Assembly: GCA_964016105.1 (NCBI GenBank)
Contig: CAXHEX010000005.1
Span: 124,001-188,000 of the forward strand
DNA: 64,000 bases
From: Ketobacter sp964016105
GTDB lineage: Bacteria; Pseudomonadota; Gammaproteobacteria; Pseudomonadales; Ketobacteraceae
Direction of reading: 5' to 3'
The notes below the pieces were generated by a model. It saw only the letters and a program-made list of their open reading frames with translations. It did not search any database and had not been told where the DNA came from. Every line of letters begins with the position of its first letter. Positions within the stretch are counted from its first letter, which is position 1. Positions 1-8,961 of the stretch are shown one piece after another. The position numbers and the translations under genes are program-made.

Positions 1-1635
1 GATACAGTGCCCGAACCGCGGATTAGCGCAAACGCCATGGAGCAAGATCAATTTAGCCGCATTCGAATTCTCAAATCATCCAGCGACCCAGCGGCGGCGA
101 AAGAGGTGGCCACACTCACTCTTTCCCTGCCCCAAAGCCACATAGACGGTCTTTATTTACACCAACCAGGAGATAGCGAGTCCAACGGGAAACAACTGAT
201 TGCACTGGCTTCGGCCTACGGAGAAATTCAGGGCAATTACCGCTATGACTATTGGGGCTGGTACGCATCACGAACCCACTTGCATTTTTTTGATGTGAAC
301 ACTCCCGAAACCGCCGCTGAAATTCACACCTTACAAATTCAAGGGCAACTGGTCAGCTCACGGGTAGCCGACGGAAAGTTGCATCTGGTGACTCGTTTCA
401 CACCCTACGTGTTGAACTATACGCCCGTGCTTGATGACTCTGAACTAGATTCAGTTAGTAAACAGGCCGTGGAAAACACCTCCCTTGACTCTCTATTACC
501 CAAGCAAAAACTCGATGGCAACAGCGTGGAGCTGTTGGTTAAACCGGAGCGTTGCTTTGTACCTGAATACGAAGAAAACAATCACTACCCCACCCTGATT
601 ACCATCACCACAATAGACCTTGATGATCCCAACAATAGGCAATCCGTTTGTGTAGCGGGGTATCACGATAATATTTATGCCAATACAAATAGCCTTTATT
701 TAGCTCAGCAAAACTACGAGTACACTCGACTGCACCATTTTGAGTTCAGCGACAACGGCCCTCAGTTTATTGCCAGCGGCAAAGTGGACGGCAACCTGGG
801 CTGGCGCAATGCGTCATTCCGATTAAGTGAACACAATGATTTACTGCGAGTGGTGACCAGTCTAAACCGAGAACATCAGTTGTTTGTAATGGAAAGTGAT
901 TCAGCATTGGGAACCATGACAATGGTTGCAAAACTACCTAATGATGCCCGCCCCCAAGCCATAGGCGAGCCAGGAGATGGCGTTGATGCGGTTCGCTTCG
1001 TTGGCAACCGCGCTTACGTGGCAACATCACTGCAGATAGACCCCCTATATATCATAGACCTGCAAGACCCTTATGATCCCTTTATTGCAGGATCGGTTAA
1101 GCTGCCAGGCTTTTCCAATTACCTACACCCCATCAACGAAAGCCTGTTATTGGGCATCGGCATGGAAACCTCCAACGTTGATGATCTCACCCGTCAGGAA
1201 GGGGTAAAGGTAGTCTTGTTTGATACACAAGACCCATCACAACCCAGCGTTAGTGAAACCGTTATTCTAGGTAACCGAGGTAGCAGCACTCCATTGCTAT
1301 GGGATCACAAAGCGTTTGCCATGGTAGAGTTCAGCCCAGAACAATACCGGTTTGCCATTCCCGTCTCTATTCACGACTCTATGCCCCAGTATGAGAACTT
1401 CTGGAACTATGATTGGAGTTATGATGCCCTTGCCTTGTTTGAATTAGACACAACCACATCAGAATTGGATTGGGTTGGCCAAGTACAAAGTTATAGTCGG
1501 GAAACCCATGAATATAAACCCTGGACGGGGCAACAACGGGGTGTACTCCATGGCGATCTGATTCATTTTGTCGACGGTGATAAGGTATGGTCAGCCAACT
1601 GGAATACGCCAAAAGATATAAGTGAAAGCCAATAA
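1..1635 (+). CDS. Secreted beta-propeller domain protein (5' partial)
   Basis: The frame is open to the left edge, so the N-terminus and any signal peptide lie outside the window; the first in-window start-like codon is a GTG at 7. The visible ~540 residues match the bacterial C-terminal beta-propeller family (PF09826 type): an early 'QLVSSRVADGKLHLVTR' blade, then a central block with 'VRFVGNRAYVATS', 'PLYIIDLQDP' and 'LLLGIGMET'. Members are exported proteins of unknown function, so binding or scaffolding at the cell surface is only an inference. The stop overlaps the next gene's start region (TAA 1633-1635, ATG 1637), consistent with co-transcription. Family call fairly sure, function unknown. 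Confidence 0.8.
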   Translation, partial: DTVPEPRISANAMEQDQFSRIRILKSSSDPAAAKEVATLTLSLPQSHIDGLYLHQPGDSESNGKQLIALASAYGEIQGNYRYDYWGWYASRTHLHFFDVNTPETAAEIHTLQIQGQLVSSRVADGKLHLVTRFTPYVLNYTPVLDDSELDSVSKQAVENTSLDSLLPKQKLDGNSVELLVKPERCFVPEYEENNHYPTLITITTIDLDDPNNRQSVCVAGYHDNIYANTNSLYLAQQNYEYTRLHHFEFSDNGPQFIASGKVDGNLGWRNASFRLSEHNDLLRVVTSLNREHQLFVMESDSALGTMTMVAKLPNDARPQAIGEPGDGVDAVRFVGNRAYVATSLQIDPLYIIDLQDPYDPFIAGSVKLPGFSNYLHPINESLLLGIGMETSNVDDLTRQEGVKVVLFDTQDPSQPSVSETVILGNRGSSTPLLWDHKAFAMVEFSPEQYRFAIPVSIHDSMPQYENFWNYDWSYDALALFELDTTTSELDWVGQVQSYSRETHEYKPWTGQQRGVLHGDLIHFVDGDKVWSANWNTPKDISESQ

Positions 1636-1636
1636 A

Positions 1637-2238
1637 ATGGATATTGAAGTTCGCACTGCAAAACCCGACGATCAAGGATCCATAGCGGAACTGATGTACA
1701 GCTCCGGTTCTGAGTTATATGACTTCATCTATGGTAAGAGAGTGCTGGATTATCTTCGCCATGAGTTCTCAAGCGGCTATGGTTTTGCCGGCTATTCCAA
1801 CGTTACTGTAGCAGTACTGGATGGTAAGGTGGTAGGCACAGGTTGCTTTTATGGCTCGGAAACCTACAAAAAACTCCTAAATGGAAGCATGCTAAACACC
1901 AAACAGTTTTATGGCACCATTGGGTCCATACCCGTATTTTATCGATCACGTCATCTGGGCAGTGTTGTAAAAAAACCCAAACCCGGAGAACTGTACCTGT
2001 CTAACTTTGGTGTAGAACCCAATCTAAGAGGAAATGGGATTGGAACTAAAATCATTCAGCACCGATTACAGCAAGCCCGGCAAGAAGGATACAGCTTATT
2101 TGATTGGATGTATCGAAACAAAACCTGAAAGGCCAAGCCCTTTATACTCGTCTCGGCCTACGGGTAACCAAAGAGAAAATATTTTCGAAACAGAAATCCG
2201 GGGTGCCTAACGCGCTGAAGATGGAACTCACACTCTAA
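1637..2238 (+). pseudogene. GNAT N-acetyltransferase, frameshifted near its C-terminus
   Basis: From ATG 1637 the protein has a GNAT fold: 'IEVRTAKPDDQGSIAELM' at the start and the acetyl-CoA loop 'VEPNLRGNGIGTKII' (the R/Q-x-x-G-x-G/A motif). The frame ends at TGA 2126-2128, just before the last strand. A -1 shift near 2103-2110 restores 'LDVSKQNLKGQALYTRLGLRV', the conserved GNAT ending with the (N/K)xxALYxxLGF motif, and runs to TAA 2236-2238. One base appears to be lost around 2104-2108. It is either a recent pseudogene or a sequencing error; because the rest of the domain is intact, the lesion is young. A GTG at 1622 is in frame but overlaps the upstream gene, so ATG 1637 was preferred. 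Confidence 0.75.
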
Positions 2239-2260
2239 GTTTGATTACTTCAAGCTCCAT

Positions 2261-3319
2261 ATGGCGTTATTCCGGGATTCAAATACGTCTGGAATCACCT
2301 ATACTGGAGCCACTCTTTTTGACTTGGTAACAAAAGACAAGATGCAGTCTCTACAGGACTTTATTAAAACATTAACCCAATATCCAAGGGTTGTTATACA
2401 AGCCCATGACTTCCCAGACCATGATGCTGTGGCTTCTGCGTTTGCTTTGGGTCACTTGTTGCAGTTATCAGGTATCAAGACACTCCTGCTATACAACGGA
2501 ATGATCGATAGAATTTCGCTTCAAAATATGATCGAGACGCTGGCAATACCCATACGCCACTGGCAAGAGTCAGATCTCAATGACAATGACATCATCATCA
2601 CAGTAGATGGCTGCATTGGCGAAAAAAATGTAACGGATCTACCGGGAAGCGAAATTGCCGTCATCGATCACCATCTGGTGACCCCTCCCCCTGGATTGTG
2701 GTTTACGGATGTACGCCAAGAATACGGATCCACTGCCACCATCATCTTTGAGTATTATCAAGCGCTAAACACCTCCATTCCAACCGACGTTGCCACTGCG
2801 CTGCAAATTGGACAAGCCATCGATACGGCCAACTTGACTCGCGGCTTTGTGCAAGCCGATATTGACGCCTTTTCTCATCTTCATAATATTGCGGATCAGG
2901 AGTTAGTATCCCGAATATCACGAAACTCAATACAGCAGGATGAATTACTCTATTATCAAAAACTACTTGAAGATGTTCAGATTATGGATGGCATGGCCTT
3001 CGCTTTTTTAGTGGAAGGCTGTCCTAAAAACATGCTTGGTATTCTTGGTGACTTTCTACTGGCATTAAACGAAGTTGATGTGGTTATTGTGGCAGCCAAT
3101 ACGCCTGACAATATTTTGCTGTCTTTACGATCGGAATGCAGTCAAACCAATGCAGCGATACTTGTGCAATCTGTTGTACAAGATAACGACATTGGCTTTG
3201 GAGGCGGCCATTCCCATATGGCTGGTGGAATTATCAAACGAGAACAATTTGAACATCAGTTCTCCATCGCTGATTTGTCACAGCTCTTTCTAGACTGTAG
3301 GCAAGAAATGAGAAATTAA
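2261..3319 (+). CDS. DHH/DHHA1 family phosphoesterase (NrnA-like)
   Basis: The 352 residues carry the DHH phosphoesterase motifs: 'HDFPDHDAVAS' (49-59), an Asp in 'ITVDG' (116), the DHH triplet (136-138) and a C-terminal DHHA1 glycine-rich 'GFGGGHSHMAGG' (312-323). These coordinate two divalent metals and bind the nucleotide substrate. Relatives are oligoribonuclease/pAp phosphatases or cyclic-dinucleotide phosphodiesterases in the cytoplasm; which substrate applies here cannot be decided. About 27 residues precede the conserved core, so the alternative ATG at 2342 ('MQSLQDF') is plausible. It starts 22 bases after the broken GNAT gene. Confidence 0.85.
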   Translation: MALFRDSNTSGITYTGATLFDLVTKDKMQSLQDFIKTLTQYPRVVIQAHDFPDHDAVASAFALGHLLQLSGIKTLLLYNGMIDRISLQNMIETLAIPIRHWQESDLNDNDIIITVDGCIGEKNVTDLPGSEIAVIDHHLVTPPPGLWFTDVRQEYGSTATIIFEYYQALNTSIPTDVATALQIGQAIDTANLTRGFVQADIDAFSHLHNIADQELVSRISRNSIQQDELLYYQKLLEDVQIMDGMAFAFLVEGCPKNMLGILGDFLLALNEVDVVIVAANTPDNILLSLRSECSQTNAAILVQSVVQDNDIGFGGGHSHMAGGIIKREQFEHQFSIADLSQLFLDCRQEMRN

Positions 3320-3359
3320 GCCGAGTTCTACCCTAGCCTAGGCACTAATTGCCCTAAAA

Positions 3360-4055
3360 TCACCGAGCATAAGTCTGCTCCAGGTAACGCACAATATCCT
3401 CGGACTCAAACATCTCTGTTCCTGTGTTGGGGTCGATCAAATAGGGAACCATCATTTTCCCGGAACGTTCAATAAATTTGTCGCGGGATGGACTATTTTT
3501 GGCGACGTTATGAAGCAAATAGGGAATTTCCAGCTCACATAGCTTCTCCCGAACGATACGACAGAAGGGGGAGGCTTCAAAACTATACAGCTCTAGTGGC
3601 TGATCAGGCAGTGTTGAAGGCTGAGCATTAACACCCTTGCTAAGCCTCACTGCACTAGCCAACGAGCTATTGATGGATGCCAGCAAATTACCTTTTATTA
3701 GGACTCCAGGCTTTTTTTCATTACCGTATGTCTCAAACAAGTATTCCACTATATCCTTGGATTCATAGCCTTTCCAACCGGTGTTAGGGTCAATTAAATA
3801 GGGGAATTGTTGCTTTCCTGCCAGCTGCTCAAGACTCTCTCGATAACGCTGCCCACCTTTAGGACAAGGATAGACCATGGCATTGAGATTTAACTCTGAC
3901 ATCGCTTCACGCACTTTGCGACAAAACGGACAAGCTTCAAACTCATAATATTCCAATGGCTGCAAATCAGTGTGATCCCCACTGTTGGAGGCGTTCAAAC
4001 CTGCACCCAAACGAGTTACGGACACGGCAAAAGCGTTTAAGATATTTAAGTTCAT
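3360..4055 (-). CDS. Tandem glutaredoxin/GST-N domain protein
   Basis: The 231-residue protein contains two repeated thioredoxin-fold (GST N-terminal/glutaredoxin-like) domains. Domain 1 has 'FEACPFCRKVREAM' (CPFC at 42-45), then 'FPYLIDPNTG' and 'ESKDIVEYL'. Domain 2 has 'FEASPFCRIVREKL' (SPFC, single Cys165), then 'VPYLIDPNTG' and 'ESEDIVRYL'. So one dithiol and one monothiol site sit in the same chain, with the cis-Pro of the fold kept in both. Probable role is thiol-disulfide exchange or glutathione-linked redox chemistry in the cytoplasm. It is transcribed away from the FadL gene, and a CIRCE-like repeat lies ~140 bases upstream. Confidence 0.8.
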   Translation of the reverse strand: MNLNILNAFAVSVTRLGAGLNASNSGDHTDLQPLEYYEFEACPFCRKVREAMSELNLNAMVYPCPKGGQRYRESLEQLAGKQQFPYLIDPNTGWKGYESKDIVEYLFETYGNEKKPGVLIKGNLLASINSSLASAVRLSKGVNAQPSTLPDQPLELYSFEASPFCRIVREKLCELEIPYLLHNVAKNSPSRDKFIERSGKMMVPYLIDPNTGTEMFESEDIVRYLEQTYAR

Positions 4056-4191
4056 ATTAGGCTCTCTATAACCCCATAGCGACGACTGATAAAATTATCA
4101 CTGTGCCGGATAGGTTACGACTGCTAATACTGCCAGTCTGTAGTGATATAGCGTCACAGCACATTGGATTTCCATGAACAGGTTGACACCC

Positions 4192-4231
4192 TTAGCACTC
4201 AATTCAAATCTAACCATCTAAGGAGTGCTAA
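4192..4231. promoter_or_regulatory. CIRCE-like inverted repeat with long spacer
   Basis: TTAGCACTC (4192-4200) and GAGTGCTAA (4223-4231) are exact copies of the two arms of the CIRCE element bound by the heat-shock repressor HrcA. Canonical CIRCE has a 9-base spacer; here it is 22 bases, so binding by HrcA as usually described is doubtful. It lies between the glutaredoxin-like and FadL genes. Confidence 0.45.
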
Positions 4232-4384
4232 AAATTGTCTACATCGGCATAACAAACATCGATACCGGCTAATCAATTTTTCACCATTGCTTACAAAGTT
4301 CATAACGCCCCCAATCTTGCAGCGATCATGCTGATTTAATGCTGTAGCGTTTTAATCCACAGATTTTAGACGCCCGCCCCAATA

Positions 4385-4399
4385 GCAACTACTTGTTGC
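4385..4399. promoter_or_regulatory. Putative operator, GCAAC-N5-GTTGC copy 1
   Basis: GCAAC-TACTT-GTTGC, a perfect 5-bp-arm palindrome 164 bases upstream of the first FadL gene. Four more copies with identical arms lie upstream of the other cluster 1 transcription units (6513, 11451, 14040, 22540). This points to a shared dimeric repressor or activator. Confidence 0.65.
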
Positions 4400-4562
4400 C
4401 ATGATTTAAAGCCTATGTTAAAAATATCGCTGTAGAGAATTGACCACAAAATAAAAACTGCCGTAAAAATTAGAGACCTATAAAGCCCATGAATCGTTCC
4501 AACGGCAAAACAACAGTAGGCAAGCTACTGATATAAATAATAACTACTAAGTCGTTACTACT

Positions 4563-6293
4563 ATGACCAACGAAATTACAAGCGCAAACGCTTGGGCTCA
4601 CCTGCGCCCGGCGTTAGTTAAGAGTGCTCTGCTTTTTGCACTTTTCGAATCACAGACATCGGAAGCCTCTTTTACTGACGATATCAGTATTGGTAATGCC
4701 AAAGCACTTGCGTTGGGACATGCGGTAACAGCAGATCCACCCAATATTGATTCCATCCATTTCAATCCAGCTGGATTGACACGCCAACAGGGACGACAAA
4801 TGTACCTCAAGGGCGTTTACGGAATCTTCTCCCAAGAATACATTTTTGGAGACTACGGAGACTTTCAGAAAAACCTGATAAAAGAGTATGCGTCCTATAC
4901 ACCAGAATTCGTGGATGAAAATGGTGAACTGACTCAAGCAGGGCGAGATTACTACTACGATGAAGCTCTGAACACCCGCAGCAAGTTAAAGGGGCCCACC
5001 TCCATGTTGCCGGATGGCATGTCTAATCCACCGCTCGCTGGAGGGGTTATGGGTGGTGCTTCCTACACGCCACCGGGCAGTCGATTTACTTTCGCCACCA
5101 ACGTGTACGGCCCCATGATGAACGGCGGCTATCGTGCGGAAGGTGATCCAGGTCGTTTTGCGCAGCAGCGCGGGGCCTTTTCCATGCTGGCGTATTTCTC
5201 CCCCACCGTTGCTTATAAAATTTCCGATGAATGGCAGGTGGGTTTGTCGGTGGGTTTCAATTATTCCGGCATGGGGCTAGAACTTCCCGTGCGCGTTCCT
5301 AACGAGGTGTTGTTCTTCTTCGGTACACCGATTATCCAAGATAACTTGTGTAATCCCGATGGAACTTCTGTCACCGATTTGTTTGACGTCTGCGGTGAAC
5401 TGAAACCCTATGACACCTTAACCGAAATGAATTTTGAAGTGGATCAAGGGCTCACCTTCAGTTACAACTTAGGATTGCTGTGGAGCCCGGAGCCCTGGTT
5501 AACGTTTGGCTTAGCCTATAACTCTGAAATCAAAGCGAAAATGAAGGGCGATTATTATTTTCCAATCCTGCCTGGAGTGAGAAGGCTACTGGATGGTTTG
5601 TCGTCAGGAACCGCGTTCAACACACTGGTTAAAGTTGGGGATTTTCTCGATTATCCCATACCAACTGCCGAAGAAATTGAAAAACAGGGTCGCGGAAAAC
5701 TCGGTGTTAAATACACATTTCCCCAACGGCTGAATGCCGGGGTCAGTGTGATGGTGACACCAAATTGGAAAGTTAATTTCGATGTTAAGTGGACAGAATG
5801 GTCCGTCTTCAGTGACATTGCCCTTCAATTCGATGGCGAAGTGCCACTCATGCAGCTGGGCTACACCGTGGACAAGGTGCTTGCGGGTGGCGCGAACGGC
5901 ATTAAACCGGACAGAGTGAGTTTCAATTTCGGTTTACAAGATGTGCTTTATTGGGGGCTCGGCACCGAGTATCAATACAGCAGCAATTTAGCGCTGCGCT
6001 TTGGGTTCCAAAGCCGTCCGTCTGCGGTTCCCACTAACCGGCCCAATGCCTATATCCCTCTCAACGACGCCAACTTAATATCCTTTGGTTTTGGGTATGA
6101 AACCGATAGCGGTAGCATCTTTGATTTTGGGATCGGCTATATGCAATCCAAAAGCCATTGGCCTCCCTGCACATCGAATTTAGGAAACGCCTGTGATCTT
6201 AGCGTGATGATTTCACCCAACTATCAAGGGCAAGACATCAAAGCCGAAGTGTCATTTACACTCTTTGAACTGACCTATAGCAGACACTTTTAA
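4563..6293 (+). CDS. FadL/OmpP1-type outer membrane transport protein
   Basis: A 576-residue outer-membrane beta-barrel of the FadL/TodX family, which passes fatty acids, aromatics and other hydrophobic molecules into the cell. Seen in sequence: an N-terminal hydrophobic export segment ('ALVKSALLFALFES') ending near 'SEASFTDD', the family signature 'IHFNPAGL' with 'NAKALALGHAVTADPP' just before it, alternating amphipathic strands and a terminal aromatic Phe ('YSRHF'). It is a close paralogue of the gene at 57916 (same 'GNxKALALGHA' opening, similar length). Its upstream region carries operator copy 1 and a terminator follows. Likely the importer for the substrate of cluster 1. Confidence 0.88.
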   Translation: MTNEITSANAWAHLRPALVKSALLFALFESQTSEASFTDDISIGNAKALALGHAVTADPPNIDSIHFNPAGLTRQQGRQMYLKGVYGIFSQEYIFGDYGDFQKNLIKEYASYTPEFVDENGELTQAGRDYYYDEALNTRSKLKGPTSMLPDGMSNPPLAGGVMGGASYTPPGSRFTFATNVYGPMMNGGYRAEGDPGRFAQQRGAFSMLAYFSPTVAYKISDEWQVGLSVGFNYSGMGLELPVRVPNEVLFFFGTPIIQDNLCNPDGTSVTDLFDVCGELKPYDTLTEMNFEVDQGLTFSYNLGLLWSPEPWLTFGLAYNSEIKAKMKGDYYFPILPGVRRLLDGLSSGTAFNTLVKVGDFLDYPIPTAEEIEKQGRGKLGVKYTFPQRLNAGVSVMVTPNWKVNFDVKWTEWSVFSDIALQFDGEVPLMQLGYTVDKVLAGGANGIKPDRVSFNFGLQDVLYWGLGTEYQYSSNLALRFGFQSRPSAVPTNRPNAYIPLNDANLISFGFGYETDSGSIFDFGIGYMQSKSHWPPCTSNLGNACDLSVMISPNYQGQDIKAEVSFTLFELTYSRHF

Positions 6294-6341
6294 TCATTGA
6301 GCAAAACTGTCATTGTTAGCGATAGATACAAGCGTGTATCG

Positions 6342-6372
6342 AGGGGCAACTAATTTAGCTGCCCCTTTTTTT
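6342..6372 (+). terminator. Rho-independent terminator after the FadL gene
   Basis: Stem AGGGGCA (6342-6348) / TGCCCCT (6360-6366) with an 11-base loop, followed by a run of T to 6372. It sits 49 bases after the FadL stop. Confidence 0.85.
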
Positions 6373-6512
6373 ATACCCAGGAACCGCCTTTCTAATTTAC
6401 GCTTATCCAAATGATTCCACTCACCCAGGCCAAAGTGACTTTAAGTCACATCTGTCTCGCTATTTTAAATACTGAAAAACACGGGCAGAAATCAGCAGCA
6501 AAGAGACTTATG

Positions 6513-6527
6513 GCAACTTATTGTTGC
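6513..6527. promoter_or_regulatory. Putative operator, GCAAC-N5-GTTGC copy 2
   Basis: GCAAC-TTATT-GTTGC, 59 bases upstream of the start of the flavin reductase gene, a position expected for a promoter-overlapping operator of the reductase-P450 pair. Confidence 0.65.
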
Positions 6528-6585
6528 TTTTAAATCTAGTCTACGTTACCTTGGCTGAATAATAAAAACTAGGGTTTCTACTTCT

Positions 6586-7512
6586 ATGACTATGGATGCA
6601 AACTTTGATGTGGCGGAGTTTCGCAATGCATTGGGCTCTTTCACTACCGGTGTCACCATTGTTACAACTCAGGGCAACAACGGTAACGACGTTGGCTTAA
6701 CCGCTAATAGTTTCAATTCCGTGTCACTGGACCCACCCATGGTACTTTGGAGTTTGGGAAAATCCGCCCTTAGTATGACCCATTTTCAAACAGCAGACTA
6801 TTTTGCGGTACATATTCTGGCGCAAGACCAGCAAGACCTATCTCAACGATTTGCCACTCGCGGCATTGATAAATTCAGTGATCTTGATATCTCTCGCGGA
6901 CCGAATAATGTACCACTATTAGAACAATGCGCTGCGCGTTTCATATGTAAAACGGTGTACCAATATGAAGGTGGCGATCACATTATATTTGTGGGCGAAG
7001 TTATCAGTTTCGAGCATTCCGCCAAGCATCCTCTGCTGTTCCATAAAGGTCAATATGGACAACTGTCCAAGAGTCTAACTTCCGTACAGTCGGACTCCAT
7101 AAACGATTTCCAAAACAAGAATATGGGTTTTCTTTTACGGTACTGTAGCCATAAACTATTGGGAAAGTTGAAGCAAGAAATCGTACAGCATGATATCAGC
7201 TTTACTCAATACACTTTCTTGTCCTTGGTTTCCAAGTCATTGGGTAACCAAACACTTGAACAGTTTATTTCCCAATCGGAAGAAGGTGATAATTGCCCCA
7301 CACAAGAGGATGTGGATTATCTTATTGAGAAAAATCTGCTCCGACTAAAAGGCAGTTGTCTGGAAATTACTGAGTTGGGCTCCCGCCTGCACCTGCAGCT
7401 GGTGGCTCACTATAAAGTGGCGGAAAGCTCCGCTTTGGAATTGCTGGACTACGATGAAAGGCAAACCTTGCATATTGCACTGAGCAAAGTGGCGGCTGCA
7501 TTTACAGAGTGA
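6586..7512 (+). CDS. Flavin reductase fused to a MarR-like domain
   Basis: Residues ~8-165 form a flavin reductase-like FMN-binding domain ('FRNALGSFTTGVTIVTT', 'GLTANSFNSVSLDPPMVLW', 'GDHIIFVGEV'), which supplies reduced flavin using NAD(P)H. Residues ~175-308 resemble a MarR winged-helix domain ('YTFLSLVSKSLGNQTLEQFI', 'LIEKNLLRLKGSCLEITELG'). The same architecture is known in the C1 reductase of Acinetobacter p-hydroxyphenylacetate hydroxylase, where the MarR-like part binds the aromatic ligand and controls reductase activity. No matching flavin-dependent oxygenase lies in the window; the next gene is a P450, 51 bases downstream, so the partner is unclear. Confidence 0.85.
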   Translation: MTMDANFDVAEFRNALGSFTTGVTIVTTQGNNGNDVGLTANSFNSVSLDPPMVLWSLGKSALSMTHFQTADYFAVHILAQDQQDLSQRFATRGIDKFSDLDISRGPNNVPLLEQCAARFICKTVYQYEGGDHIIFVGEVISFEHSAKHPLLFHKGQYGQLSKSLTSVQSDSINDFQNKNMGFLLRYCSHKLLGKLKQEIVQHDISFTQYTFLSLVSKSLGNQTLEQFISQSEEGDNCPTQEDVDYLIEKNLLRLKGSCLEITELGSRLHLQLVAHYKVAESSALELLDYDERQTLHIALSKVAAAFTE

Positions 7513-7563
7513 TTCAAATAAATAAAAACCCGTTAATAACAACACAAAGTAGAGAGTTAAATT

Positions 7564-8841
7564 ATGTCCCAAGCCATAGACGATCGGGATTATTTTACCG
7601 ATAGAAGCGTACTAGCCGACCCTTACACCTATTTTGCTGCCATCCGAGATGCTGGCCCTATCTTTCAATGGGAAAAGCGCGATTTGATATTCGTCACGGG
7701 CCATGATGAAGCCGTAGAAGTGCTGCGGGATTCAAAAACATTTTCTTCTTGCATTGCCCCCGCTGGCCCCTTGGCCGATCTACCTTTCGAACCTGAGGGC
7801 GACGATATTGAAGAACAAATTGAGAAGCACCGCTCAGAAATGACCGGCAGCGACATGCTCCCCGCCAATGATGGGGCTCGCCATTCCGCCTTACGCAGTC
7901 TTATTAATCGTTTGTTCACCCCCAAGCGCATTAAAGAAATAGAAGAAAATATGGTGCCAATGGCGGAGGATTTCGCCAGCAACGTGGCATCTCAAACCAA
8001 CTGCGATGCCATTAAGGAAATCGCCACGCCCTTTGTCACACTGGTTATTGCCGATCTATTGGGAGTGCCCGATGAAGATCGAAAAATGTTTACCGAAGTG
8101 ATCAATGCAGGCCCACCCCCCTTTGATATTGAAACCGCTGCCTCCGGTGAACAACCGACACCCAGCCCCTTTATGATCACCATGGGCACGCATTTTTACA
8201 ACTACATCATGACACGTCGCCAAAACCCCACCGACGACATTCTTTCACAGCTGGCTCACGCCAAGCTTCCAGACGGCTCCACTCCCAGCGAAATCGATGT
8301 GGTAAAAATGGTGATGTTCCTATTTGGCGCTGGCCAGGATACAACCGGTAAACTGATTGGTAACTCGTTACGGTTTTTGGCAGAAAACCAGGAGATGCAA
8401 GAAAAGCTGCGCAACGACTACAGCTTAATTCCATCCTTCATAGAAGAAATGTTGCGAATTGAAGGTTCAGTGAAGGCCACCTTTAGGCTGGCGAAGAAAA
8501 CCACCACCGTGGCGGGAATGACTATTCCAGCGGGCAAAAAAGTGGTGGTATTTCTTGCCGCTGGCAATCATGACCCTGAGCGCTGGGATTCTCCGGAAGA
8601 ATTCATAATGAATCGGAAAGATAACAATCGCCACCTTGCATTTGGACAGGGTTTGCACACCTGCCTGGGTGCGCCTTTGGCTCGTTCGGAAGCCAGAACC
8701 ATGCTGGAAAAACTATTTGATAAAACCAACAACTTTAAGCTTTCCAGCGCACATTATGGCGACACGGATAAAGCAGAGATGGACTACGAGGCCAGCTTTT
8801 TGATTCGAGGGCTGAACACACTGTACCTGGATTTCAGTTAA
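7564..8841 (+). CDS. Cytochrome P450 (first of three)
   Basis: A soluble bacterial P450 of 425 residues with all core motifs: I-helix AGQDTT (256-261) with the acid-alcohol pair for oxygen activation, ExxR at 295-298, and the haem loop 'FGQGLHTCLG' (360-369) with Cys367 as the iron ligand. It would hydroxylate a hydrophobic substrate in the cytoplasm using electrons from a ferredoxin, but no ferredoxin gene is adjacent. It shares a transcription unit with the flavin reductase-MarR gene and ends at a strong hairpin. The substrate cannot be told from sequence. Confidence 0.93.
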   Translation: MSQAIDDRDYFTDRSVLADPYTYFAAIRDAGPIFQWEKRDLIFVTGHDEAVEVLRDSKTFSSCIAPAGPLADLPFEPEGDDIEEQIEKHRSEMTGSDMLPANDGARHSALRSLINRLFTPKRIKEIEENMVPMAEDFASNVASQTNCDAIKEIATPFVTLVIADLLGVPDEDRKMFTEVINAGPPPFDIETAASGEQPTPSPFMITMGTHFYNYIMTRRQNPTDDILSQLAHAKLPDGSTPSEIDVVKMVMFLFGAGQDTTGKLIGNSLRFLAENQEMQEKLRNDYSLIPSFIEEMLRIEGSVKATFRLAKKTTTVAGMTIPAGKKVVVFLAAGNHDPERWDSPEEFIMNRKDNNRHLAFGQGLHTCLGAPLARSEARTMLEKLFDKTNNFKLSSAHYGDTDKAEMDYEASFLIRGLNTLYLDFS

Positions 8842-8864
8842 TTTTAGGATCGGAAGAAATAAAC

Positions 8865-8892
8865 AGCGGGCTTCGTAAGGGAGAAGCCCGCT
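8865..8892. terminator. Hairpin between convergent genes
   Basis: Perfect 10-bp stem AGCGGGCTTC (8865-8874) / GAAGCCCGCT (8883-8892) with an 8-base loop. It separates the P450 (plus) from the CoA-transferase (minus). On the minus strand it is followed by a T-rich tract, so it probably serves both directions. Confidence 0.75.
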
Positions 8893-8961
8893 ATAGTAAA
8901 ACTAAAAGGACAGAAACACACTGAAAGACAAACTTAAAAAACAGAGCTAAGGAAAAAGGAA

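Larger units (their letters stand above)
4056..4562. other. Divergent intergenic region, 507 bases, no gene
   Basis: This AT-rich stretch separates the glutaredoxin-like gene (minus) from the FadL gene (plus). I see no coding frame. It holds two inverted repeats, annotated separately: a CIRCE-like pair of arms at 4192-4200/4223-4231 and a GCAAC-N5-GTTGC palindrome at 4385-4399. A TTGACA at 4183-4188 could be a -35 hexamer, but no good -10 follows at the usual spacing. Confidence 0.6.
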
